Part shown: positions 1 through 5,702 of the stretch, piece after piece
Numbering within the stretch: the stretch's first letter is position 1
Layout of the letters: each line of letters begins with the position of its first letter
DNA from: an uncultured Candidatus Nitrosopelagicus sp.
GTDB lineage: Archaea; Thermoproteota; Nitrososphaeria; Nitrososphaerales; Nitrosopumilaceae
Reading direction: 5' to 3'
Length of the DNA stretch: 7,273 nucleotides
NCBI GenBank assembly: GCA_937896695.1
Contig: CALBOT010000073.1
Span: 1-7,273 of the forward strand
Made by a program: the position numbers and the translations under genes
The notes under the pieces: model-generated
The model's input: only the letters and a program-made list of their open reading frames with translations
Database searches by the model: none
What the model was told of the DNA's origin: nothing

Positions 1-489
1 AGAAAATTAATTGATTCTTCTGTCCGAATAGATCACAATGATAACTCGTTTGTCAAAATTGGAGATTTAAGTGAATTATCAATGACAACTCCTTATGAAA
101 ATTCTCCTGCTGGAGGTGGCTGTCTAATTGCAACTGCAGCATTTGGTTCTGAAATGGCACCACAAGTTCAATTCTTGAGAGAAATTAGAGATAACACAGT
201 AATGAATACACAGTCAGGAACTGCATTCATGACAGGCTTCAACCAATTCTATTATTCATTTTCACCATATGTAGCTGATTACGAAAGAGAAAATCCAGTT
301 TTCAAAGAGACAGTCAAAGTTACACTAACACCAATGCTAACCTCACTAACACTACTCAACTATGTTGATGTTAACACTGAAGAAGAAATGTTAGGTTATG
401 GTATTGGAATCATATTGTTAAACATTGGAATGTACTTTGTAGCACCAGCTGCCATAATTATTTCAATAAAAAAAATATTTGTAAAATAA
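1..489 (+). CDS. C-terminal part of a CFI-box exported/membrane protein (5' end outside window)
   Basis: The frame is open from the first base, so this is the last 162 codons of a longer gene. The ATG at 82 is an internal methionine, not a convincing start. Fragment residues 38-49 read GGGCLIATAAFG, followed by a SE-APQVQ-LRE-RDN pattern. This is the CFI-box-type C-terminal module that I recognise from many large secreted or surface proteins of Thaumarchaeota. Behind it come a segment rich in aromatic and acidic residues, a hydrophobic stretch near residues 107-121, and a membrane segment near 134-155 ending in the basic tail IKKIFVK. The enzymatic or structural part of the protein lies upstream and cannot be named. 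The module probably serves in anchoring or processing, which is inference. The gene converges on the next one with a 2-bp gap. Confidence 0.8.
   Translation, partial: RKLIDSSVRIDHNDNSFVKIGDLSELSMTTPYENSPAGGGCLIATAAFGSEMAPQVQFLREIRDNTVMNTQSGTAFMTGFNQFYYSFSPYVADYERENPVFKETVKVTLTPMLTSLTLLNYVDVNTEEEMLGYGIGIILLNIGMYFVAPAAIIISIKKIFVK
465..480 (-). terminator. T-tract terminator for the 492-1139 gene
   Basis: An A8 run at 468-475 reads as T8 on the minus strand, 17 bases or more past the stop of the minus-strand gene. Archaeal RNA polymerase terminates at such T-tracts. The run also encodes the Lys-rich tail of the plus-strand gene. No hairpin is seen. Confidence 0.4.
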
Positions 490-502
490 TTTTATTTTTT
501 CT
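490..502 (+). terminator. T-tract terminator for the CFI-box gene
   Basis: Directly after the stop at 487-489 the plus strand reads four T, an A, six T, then CT. This suits an archaeal intrinsic terminator. It overlaps the final Lys codons and stop of the convergent minus-strand gene. Confidence 0.5.
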
Positions 503-1139
503 TTACTAGTGATATAACACCAATAGCAATTCCTGCAATACCCATTGCTATAGAAAGACCAATTATTGGAATAAAGACAGAACTTTTTTGTTCATTTAAT
601 TCTTTTATTGTTTCTTGTAATTCTCGTATATCACCGCGTAAATCATTTACTTCACGTTCAAAGTCACCTGATTCAACAACAGTTGACTCAACTGGAGGGA
701 ATTGTAAAACTTCTGGTTCTTGTACCTTTAGTGGATGTAATGCGAGATTCACATTTTGTTCATTAATTTTTCCAAGAAAATTTAGTTGTGACCAACCAGA
801 AAATGTAGGAGTAACTGCAGATTCGTATTTTCCTGGAATGTCAGTTGGTTGTAACGGAAGAGTAATTGATTTTTCTTCAACAACTAGTTTTATTTTCAAA
901 GTTTTTTTCAGACCTTCTATCCCTTTGTCAGGGTTAAATGACTGATCTGCAGCTTCTTTGGTTTTATCCATTATACTGACATACACAATAATTGCATTTG
1001 ATTCGCCAGTTACAATTGGTTTGTTTTTCCAGTCTATTTCAATTCTATAATCACCAACAGAGTCTGCCTGGTGAGCAAATGCAGAATTTAGGAATAGAGG
1101 TGAGATTAAGAATAAAGCGATAAAATACATTTTTTTCAT
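492..1139 (-). CDS. Exported, membrane-anchored Ig-like protein (YtkA/FixH-like), His at mature N-terminus
   Basis: The 215-residue protein has a signal peptide (residues 1-22, AFA then His), so the mature protein should start HQAD. An extracellular beta-rich domain spans about 30-135. Its motif PGKYESAVTPTFSGWSQL resembles the YtkA/FixH-like Ig fold (PF13115 type), where P-G-x-Y and a later G-W stand close together. Residues 147-150 are FPPV, 158-185 look like a coiled coil (heptads with Leu, Ile and Val), and 188-211 form a membrane helix followed by KKK. The N-terminus therefore faces outward and the tail inward. The architecture matches the 2159-2809 gene, so the two are paralogues. ATG 1139 is chosen because a TATA-like box sits about 26 bases upstream; ATG 1130 is an alternative. 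It diverges from the cupredoxin gene, and a role in copper handling or assembly is inferred from that context only. Confidence 0.8.
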   Translation of the reverse strand: MKKMYFIALFLISPLFLNSAFAHQADSVGDYRIEIDWKNKPIVTGESNAIIVYVSIMDKTKEAADQSFNPDKGIEGLKKTLKIKLVVEEKSITLPLQPTDIPGKYESAVTPTFSGWSQLNFLGKINEQNVNLALHPLKVQEPEVLQFPPVESTVVESGDFEREVNDLRGDIRELQETIKELNEQKSSVFIPIIGLSIAMGIAGIAIGVISLVKKK

Positions 1140-1161
1140 AAAATACGAAGATAATGATTTG

Positions 1162-1169
1162 AATAAAAG
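1162..1169 (-). promoter_or_regulatory. TATA-like box for the 492-1139 gene
   Basis: On the minus strand this reads CTTTTATT, centred about 26 bases before ATG 1139. The distance fits a leaderless archaeal transcript starting at or next to the start codon. No Shine-Dalgarno sequence precedes the ATG. Confidence 0.45.
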
Positions 1170-1180
1170 TCAAAGTAGTA

Positions 1181-1209
1181 CAATTTTCTATCATTTAGGC
1201 TCAAAATTG
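1181..1209. promoter_or_regulatory. Candidate dyad operator between divergent promoters
   Basis: CAATTTT at 1181-1187 is repeated exactly inverted as AAAATTG at 1203-1209, with half-sites 22 bp apart centre to centre (about two helical turns). The centre at 1195 is nearly equidistant from the two TATA-like boxes at 1162-1169 and 1217-1224. A dimeric regulator could bind here, but a 7-bp AT-rich repeat can also occur by chance. Confidence 0.25.
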
Positions 1210-1216
1210 GAGATCA

Positions 1217-1224
1217 TTTTTATT
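1217..1224 (+). promoter_or_regulatory. TATA-like box for the cupredoxin gene
   Basis: TTTTTATT is centred about 26 bases before ATG 1247, the spacing expected for a leaderless archaeal mRNA. It overlaps the TTG at 1223, which argues against that codon as the start. Confidence 0.5.
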
Positions 1225-1246
1225 GTCAAACTTCAAAATTTACCTA

Positions 1247-2134
1247 ATGAATAATAAGACTGTAAGTTCCTTATTCGTTCTTTTTGCAATTGTTTCAATT
1301 GGAATGACTGCAGCACCTAGTGCATTTGCTGCACACAGCATGAATGCAACAGTAGAGAACGCAGAAGGTTCTTCAACTCCGGGATGTGAACCAGATTGTT
1401 TCATCCCAGCAACAGTTACCATCGGTGTTGGTGGTCAAGTTACATTTGCTAACAATGATGCAGCAGCACATACATCTACAAGTGGTACAGCCGCAGACGG
1501 TCCTGATGGAGTTTGGGACAGTTCATTAGTAATGATGGGTAGTGCATACACAACTCCAGCATTAGATGCAGGTGAATATCCTTACTTCTGCATGGTACAT
1601 CCATGGATGGTAGGATTAGTAATTGTTGAAGAAGAGAGTCACGACGATCACGGTCATGGTGAAATGAAAGAAGATCATGGAGACATGGGTGGTCATGGAG
1701 ACATGGATATGGAAATGCAAACACTAACTGCAGCAGACATTGCAATCGATATTGCAGATGGTGCAGTAGCAGGTGAAAGAGTATCAATTGACGTCACAAT
1801 TAGCGGTTCACACGTTAACTATGACATTGTTGCAACTCAAAATGGCGAGACAATCCTAAATGAGAGTGGAGTTCACTCACACACAGGAGAAGGTAACCAT
1901 GTTACATCAGCATTAAGTGCAGATGCATCCGATGCAAACCCAATTGATGTCACTGTAACATTCCAAGGATTTGGTATGCCAGGTGAAGAAATGACAGGTC
2001 CAGTTGGATTAACTAACACCGCACAAGCAGTTCCAGAATTCGGTACAATAGCAGCATTGATTCTTGTAGTAGCAATTGGTTCAATAATTGCAGTATCTGC
2101 AAAATCAAGACTTAGCTTTATGCCAAGACTCTAG
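1247..2134 (+). CDS. Cupredoxin (plastocyanin/amicyanin-like blue copper protein) with PEFG-CTERM anchor
   Basis: A 295-residue exported type 1 copper protein, probably an electron carrier at the cell surface. The signal peptide ends near residue 28 or 29 (SAFA, A, His). The cupredoxin domain is about 33-127. Its ligands are His75 (AAAHTS) and Cys115, His118 and Met121 in YFCMVHPWM; the short C-x2-H-x2-M loop is amicyanin-like rather than plastocyanin-like. Cys47 and Cys51 may form a disulfide. Residues 131-158 are an acidic linker with five His and five Met, a likely extra copper-binding arm. A second beta domain (about 159-258) carries His189, 210, 212 and 218. PEFG at 263-266, a hydrophobic helix and a basic end form the PEFG-CTERM archaeosortase signal. 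ATG 1247 is chosen over an in-frame TTG at 1223 because the TTG lies inside the TATA-like box. The physiological partner (respiratory chain, ammonia or nitrite oxidation) is not shown. Confidence 0.93.
   Translation: MNNKTVSSLFVLFAIVSIGMTAAPSAFAAHSMNATVENAEGSSTPGCEPDCFIPATVTIGVGGQVTFANNDAAAHTSTSGTAADGPDGVWDSSLVMMGSAYTTPALDAGEYPYFCMVHPWMVGLVIVEEESHDDHGHGEMKEDHGDMGGHGDMDMEMQTLTAADIAIDIADGAVAGERVSIDVTISGSHVNYDIVATQNGETILNESGVHSHTGEGNHVTSALSADASDANPIDVTVTFQGFGMPGEEMTGPVGLTNTAQAVPEFGTIAALILVVAIGSIIAVSAKSRLSFMPRL
1673..1708 (+). repeat. 18-bp tandem repeat in the His/Met-rich linker
   Basis: Two 18-bp units (1673-1690 and 1691-1708) encode DHGDMG and GHGDMD. They share the exact 14-mer TCATGGAGACATGG at 1675 and 1693. 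This suggests the metal-binding linker of the cupredoxin has grown by tandem duplication. Confidence 0.7.
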
Positions 2135-2135
2135 A

Positions 2136-2164
2136 TAATCTCTTTTTTCTTTTCTTTTTTATTT
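2136..2164 (+). terminator. T-rich terminator after the cupredoxin gene
   Basis: Just after the stop at 2132-2134 come several runs of T (up to six) broken by single C or A. This is the form of archaeal T-tract terminators. The tract fills the 24-bp gap and runs into the stop codon of the convergent minus-strand gene. The minus strand shows no comparably strong tract for the opposite gene. Confidence 0.55.
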
Positions 2165-2809
2165 TCGTCTAAGCATTGCTATAATTGCAATTATGACGCC
2201 TGCAGCACCAAGAGATAAACCAAATACACCAAAGTTGTAAGCATTCTGGATATCAATACCACCAGCAGTAAGACTAACTTCGCCAACATTAGATTTTATG
2301 TTAGAGACATCTTTTTGTAATGAAGATAATGCATTTTTTACTGCACCAATTTCACCAGCAGAAGAAGAGCCACTAACTGGCGGAAATGCAATAATTGATT
2401 GACTTTCAACATCTTCAATAGGAATTACAACATCAACGGGTAGACCATTTAGTTCACCAACTAATTTTACAGACATTGAGCCAGTTTTGGTTGGTAAAAT
2501 TTTTGCATAATAGTGACCAGGACGTGGATCAGAATTGATATCTAGTTCTTTTGTTGCGCCACCTGCCACCAGAGTTGCAGTCATACTTTTGAAAGCACTG
2601 TTTATTCCAGTTCTTAATCCTTCTTTTTCACCAGATTCTGCTACTTCAATTACAACTTTATTAGGTAAATTAACAACAGGAGGTTCATCTGCCCAACCTG
2701 CTTCAATTTCATATTGTTCAAGGTAAATAGTTGTATGTCCATATGCAGAAGACATGCCAAAACCTGAAATCAAAAGGACACTTAGAAAGAGAAAAGATTT
2801 TTTCAACAA
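2159..2809 (-). CDS. Exported, membrane-anchored Ig-like protein, paralogue of the 492-1139 gene
   Basis: The 216-residue protein has a signal peptide (1-24, AYG then His), so the mature protein would begin HTT. The ectodomain (about 30-135) contains PGHYYAKILPTKTGS, the counterpart of PGKYESAVTPTFSGW in the other copy. Both also share a Y-x-IE-x-x-W pattern near the N-terminus and an FPPV motif (here 142-145). A predicted helical or coiled segment (153-176) and a membrane helix (about 191-212) ending LRRK follow. The YtkA/FixH-like assignment is by pattern. The start is TTG: an in-frame TGA lies two codons upstream, so no upstream ATG is possible. TTG 2806 (giving MKKSFLFL) is an equally good alternative. 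The gene diverges from the CopCD fusion and converges on the cupredoxin, so the two paralogues flank the cupredoxin. A copper accessory role is inferred from context. Confidence 0.78.
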   Translation of the reverse strand: MLKKSFLFLSVLLISGFGMSSAYGHTTIYLEQYEIEAGWADEPPVVNLPNKVVIEVAESGEKEGLRTGINSAFKSMTATLVAGGATKELDINSDPRPGHYYAKILPTKTGSMSVKLVGELNGLPVDVVIPIEDVESQSIIAFPPVSGSSSAGEIGAVKNALSSLQKDVSNIKSNVGEVSLTAGGIDIQNAYNFGVFGLSLGAAGVIIAIIAMLRRK

Positions 2810-2834
2810 AATTCATTTTTTTCATTACATTATT

Positions 2835-2848
2835 ATCTTTACTAAGAT
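2835..2848. promoter_or_regulatory. Short palindrome in the divergent gap
   Basis: ATCTT-TACT-AAGAT is a perfect 5-bp inverted repeat lying 26-39 bases before the minus-strand TTG at 2809, about where a promoter element or operator would be. The element is short, so the call is weak. No clear TATA box for the minus-strand gene was found. Confidence 0.2.
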
Positions 2849-2873
2849 GAGACAATTTCCAAAGAGGCATTTC

Positions 2874-2885
2874 TTTAAATTATAA
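2874..2885 (+). promoter_or_regulatory. TATA box for the CopC-CopD fusion gene
   Basis: TTTAAATTATAA is the best TATA-like element in the window. Its centre lies about 26 bases before TTG 2905, which fits a leaderless transcript and supports that start over TTG 2896. Being nearly symmetrical, it might also drive the opposite gene with a 5' leader of about 40 bases. Confidence 0.55.
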
Positions 2886-2904
2886 GTAAACAAAATTGAT
2901 TCAA

Positions 2905-5676
2905 TTGAAGAAAATTTGGATTTTACCTGTACTAGTATTCTTTTTAGGATTTCCTTTAGCTAGTGCGCATCCATTTTTGTTAGATTCCGAGCCTGGACAA
3001 GGTCAAAATACACCAGTAGGAACCACAAAAATAATTACAAATTATTCTGAAGCAGTTGAGATTGATTTTTCTGAATTAAAAGTATATGATGCAAATGGAA
3101 ATCAAATTGACAATAAAGATACAGCATACAATAATGGAGAAACATCACTTATAGTAACTACACAACCTCTTGAGGATGGAGTTTATACAATAACTAGTAA
3201 AGTTTTATCAAAAGTTGATGGACATTTAGTCCAAGCAGCAATAGTTTTTGGAGTTGGGGATGTAAAAATTGATTCATCATTATTAGAAAAACAAGAAAGT
3301 TCAGAAACTACGTTCATTCCAGAATCAATTGCAAGATTTCCAGGATTAGTAGGTCAAACAATAGTTCTAGGAGGAGTAATAGTTTCAATTACAATTTGGT
3401 CATCACAACAAACTAGATTTAGAGAAGTTTTTGCCGACATTAATGAACAATTTAAGGTGAAATTTTCAAAAATTATTGGAATTGGAGTAATTGCAACTTT
3501 TGCATCAAATTTCATAATGCTAGGAGTTCAGACATGGAGATTAGAAACCTCTCCATTAGATGTTATTGGAACAACATTTGGAACAACATGGCTAATTCGA
3601 ATGATAATTACAATAATCATAATTTTACTTTGGTTCTGGATAGAAAAGAAAAATGAAATTACAATCAAAGTGCAGATTCCACTACTAATTGCATCATTAA
3701 TTTTGATTGCAACTACTACAATGATGGGGCACGGTGCGTCAACTGAATTAGTAGCTCCATGGATTTTGGATTATGCGCATAATTTGTTATCTTCAATCTG
3801 GATTGGAGGAGTAATATTTTTTGCATTTATTGCATTACCAACCATTGCAAAAACGGATAATTCAGTAAGAGAGAAAATTACGTTAAGTTTGATTCCAAGA
3901 TTTTCAGGTTTATTCATAATAGCAATTGGAATTTTGATCATAACAGGTCCAACTTTATTATGGTTTTTGGATGATAACGTAGCATCACTTACTGATTCTA
4001 CATATGGAAAATTAATTTTAATTAAAATTGGAATTGCTGCAGCGATGATTGCATTTGGAGGCTTGTATCAAATAAAATTCATGAAAAATACGTATGATTT
4101 TGAAAAATTGGACATTTCAAGAAAAATTAGCAAGCCATTAAAAATTGAGGCAGGATTAGGAATTGCATTACTTGCTGTAGTTGCACTTTTGGTAAATTCA
4201 TCACTACCTGCAGGAGAACTTCAATCTGTAGATGCAATGCAAGGAACATTTGGTTATGAATCAGTATTATTTTCTGAAAATGCAAAATTTGATGTTAAAG
4301 TATTGCCAGCAGGAATTGGAACAAATACAATTTCAGTTATAGTCACATCATATGATGACAAACCACTTGCAGATATTTCAGGTTTGAAGGTTAAAGTTTC
4401 AAATCCACAAAAAAATATTTCACCAATAGAGGCAGAAGTTACAGAAGACATACAAGATTCAATTACAAAATATTCTGCAGATGCTACATTTGGATTTGCA
4501 GGAAATTGGCAGATTGAATTAGAAGCTCAAAGAGCAGAAAATTCAAATGAAAATGCAATATTCAGTCTTCAAATAAAACCTGCACTCAAAGACATTAGAA
4601 CAGAGATTACAGAGTATGAATTCCCAGCAGAAGAGACAGCACCATTATTCCCAGTTTATGATGGAAAAAATATTTGGATATCTGATGCACAAAAACCAAG
4701 ATTATGGAAATTTTCAATAGAAGATGAACAGTTTACACCATACACATTTGACGGATTAACAACAATCTTCATGGATATTGGTAAAGATGGAAAAATTTGG
4801 TTTACAGATACACCTAATTCAAAAATTGGAAGTTTTGATCCTAAAACAGAAGAATTTGAAACTATCAAATTACCACAATTCAATTTGGCTATCAAAAAAT
4901 CACTTCCAACATCAGTAGGAGTTGATAACGAAAATGATGTTTGGGTAGCAGTAATTGATCAATCATTACTTTTAGAGTATAATCAATCTACAAAAAAATT
5001 CAAAATAGTAAACACGATAACACCTGAAGCAGGACCAACTGCAATTGAGATTGATGATTCAAACAACGTATGGTTTGCAGAATCTCTAGTAGGAAAATTA
5101 GGTAAAATTGATGGAGAAACAAAAGAGGTAACAGAGTTTGCGCCACAAGGAGAACCGATGGCAGAGCCATTTGCATTAATGATTGATAAGGAAGAAAATG
5201 TTTGGATTGCAGAACACATTGGTCCTGCAATAACAAAGTTCAATCCAATCTTAGAAGACTTTGAACAAATCAAAGTTTCAAATCCAGATTCATTGCCATT
5301 TGGAATGGCCTTTGATAAATATGACAACATGTGGGTTGCACAACACGTCATAGATAGTTTAGTAGTGTATGATCAAAGCAGTAATCAGATTATTGAAGTT
5401 GGCATACCAACTGAAGGTTCATTCACACAATTTGTAATTGCAGATAATAATGGAGACATTTGGTTTGTGGAACAACGTGGGGGAAAACTTGGTAAAGTTT
5501 CAATCAGTGCGGTACCAAGCCAAACAGGAACTGTTCAAGAACAAAAACCTCAGAATATAATGTATGTTGAATTAGTAGCACCAATTATTGCTGCAGGAAT
5601 TATTGCCACATCGCTATTTTATGTTAAAAGTGTAAGAGATAAGAGAAACATTGACGGATTGATTTCCACTAAGTAA
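2905..5676 (+). CDS. CopC-CopD copper protein fused to a YtkA-like domain and a seven-bladed propeller
   Basis: A 923-residue membrane protein, probably for copper binding and transfer across the membrane. The signal peptide ends ASA (residue 21). The mature CopC domain (22-118) starts with His22 and keeps Asp105 and His107 in SKVDGH, the Cu(II) set known from CopC. CopD has eight predicted membrane helices (about 147-431), with MGHG (His276) and DYAHNLLSSIWIGG (His292) at the outer face; basic loops fall on the cytoplasmic side. A YtkA/FixH-like domain (about 450-545, ending GFAGNWQIELEAQR) follows. Next is a propeller (about 565-870) with seven blade motifs around Trp591, 632, 680, 723, 767, 810 and 853, spaced 41-48 residues, resembling Vgb/NHL propellers. 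A last helix (888-907) and a basic tail close the protein. Ordinary CopC-CopD fusions lack the propeller. TTG 2905 gives MKKIW and fits the TATA spacing; TTG 2896 adds three residues. Probably in an operon with the next gene. Confidence 0.9.
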   Translation: MKKIWILPVLVFFLGFPLASAHPFLLDSEPGQGQNTPVGTTKIITNYSEAVEIDFSELKVYDANGNQIDNKDTAYNNGETSLIVTTQPLEDGVYTITSKVLSKVDGHLVQAAIVFGVGDVKIDSSLLEKQESSETTFIPESIARFPGLVGQTIVLGGVIVSITIWSSQQTRFREVFADINEQFKVKFSKIIGIGVIATFASNFIMLGVQTWRLETSPLDVIGTTFGTTWLIRMIITIIIILLWFWIEKKNEITIKVQIPLLIASLILIATTTMMGHGASTELVAPWILDYAHNLLSSIWIGGVIFFAFIALPTIAKTDNSVREKITLSLIPRFSGLFIIAIGILIITGPTLLWFLDDNVASLTDSTYGKLILIKIGIAAAMIAFGGLYQIKFMKNTYDFEKLDISRKISKPLKIEAGLGIALLAVVALLVNSSLPAGELQSVDAMQGTFGYESVLFSENAKFDVKVLPAGIGTNTISVIVTSYDDKPLADISGLKVKVSNPQKNISPIEAEVTEDIQDSITKYSADATFGFAGNWQIELEAQRAENSNENAIFSLQIKPALKDIRTEITEYEFPAEETAPLFPVYDGKNIWISDAQKPRLWKFSIEDEQFTPYTFDGLTTIFMDIGKDGKIWFTDTPNSKIGSFDPKTEEFETIKLPQFNLAIKKSLPTSVGVDNENDVWVAVIDQSLLLEYNQSTKKFKIVNTITPEAGPTAIEIDDSNNVWFAESLVGKLGKIDGETKEVTEFAPQGEPMAEPFALMIDKEENVWIAEHIGPAITKFNPILEDFEQIKVSNPDSLPFGMAFDKYDNMWVAQHVIDSLVVYDQSSNQIIEVGIPTEGSFTQFVIADNNGDIWFVEQRGGKLGKVSISAVPSQTGTVQEQKPQNIMYVELVAPIIAAGIIATSLFYVKSVRDKRNIDGLISTK

Positions 5677-5702
5677 AATAAGAGTAAGAATAATTTTAGA
5701 AT

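Noticed and set aside
1169..1243. Loose direct repeat GTCAAA...ATTT at 1169 and 1225
   Set aside because: Only six bases match with irregular spacing; expected by chance in AT-rich DNA.
1240..1787. Open frames on the minus strand opposite the cupredoxin (1240-1422 and 1476-1787)
   Set aside because: They lie fully antisense to a well-supported gene, and their proteins are low-complexity (His/Leu-rich) mirrors of its codons with no recognisable domain.
2535..2726. Plus-strand frame of 63 codons opposite the 2159-2809 gene
   Set aside because: It is antisense to a gene with a clear signal peptide and anchor and has no domain or promoter of its own.
4254..5351. Several minus-strand frames of 65 to 122 codons opposite the CopCD fusion
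   Set aside because: Mirror frames of the repetitive propeller and linker region; two of them overlap each other, and none shows protein-like features.
4600..5515. Antibiotic-inactivating virginiamycin B lyase
   Set aside because: The propeller resembles the Vgb fold, but it is an outside domain of a copper membrane protein, and I could not verify the catalytic His/Glu set. Only the fold is claimed.
5673..5702. Separate promoter (TAAAATAA) for the 5703 gene
   Set aside because: The spacing would fit, but the sequence is a generic AT-rich gap overlapping the previous stop, so operon read-through is the simpler view.
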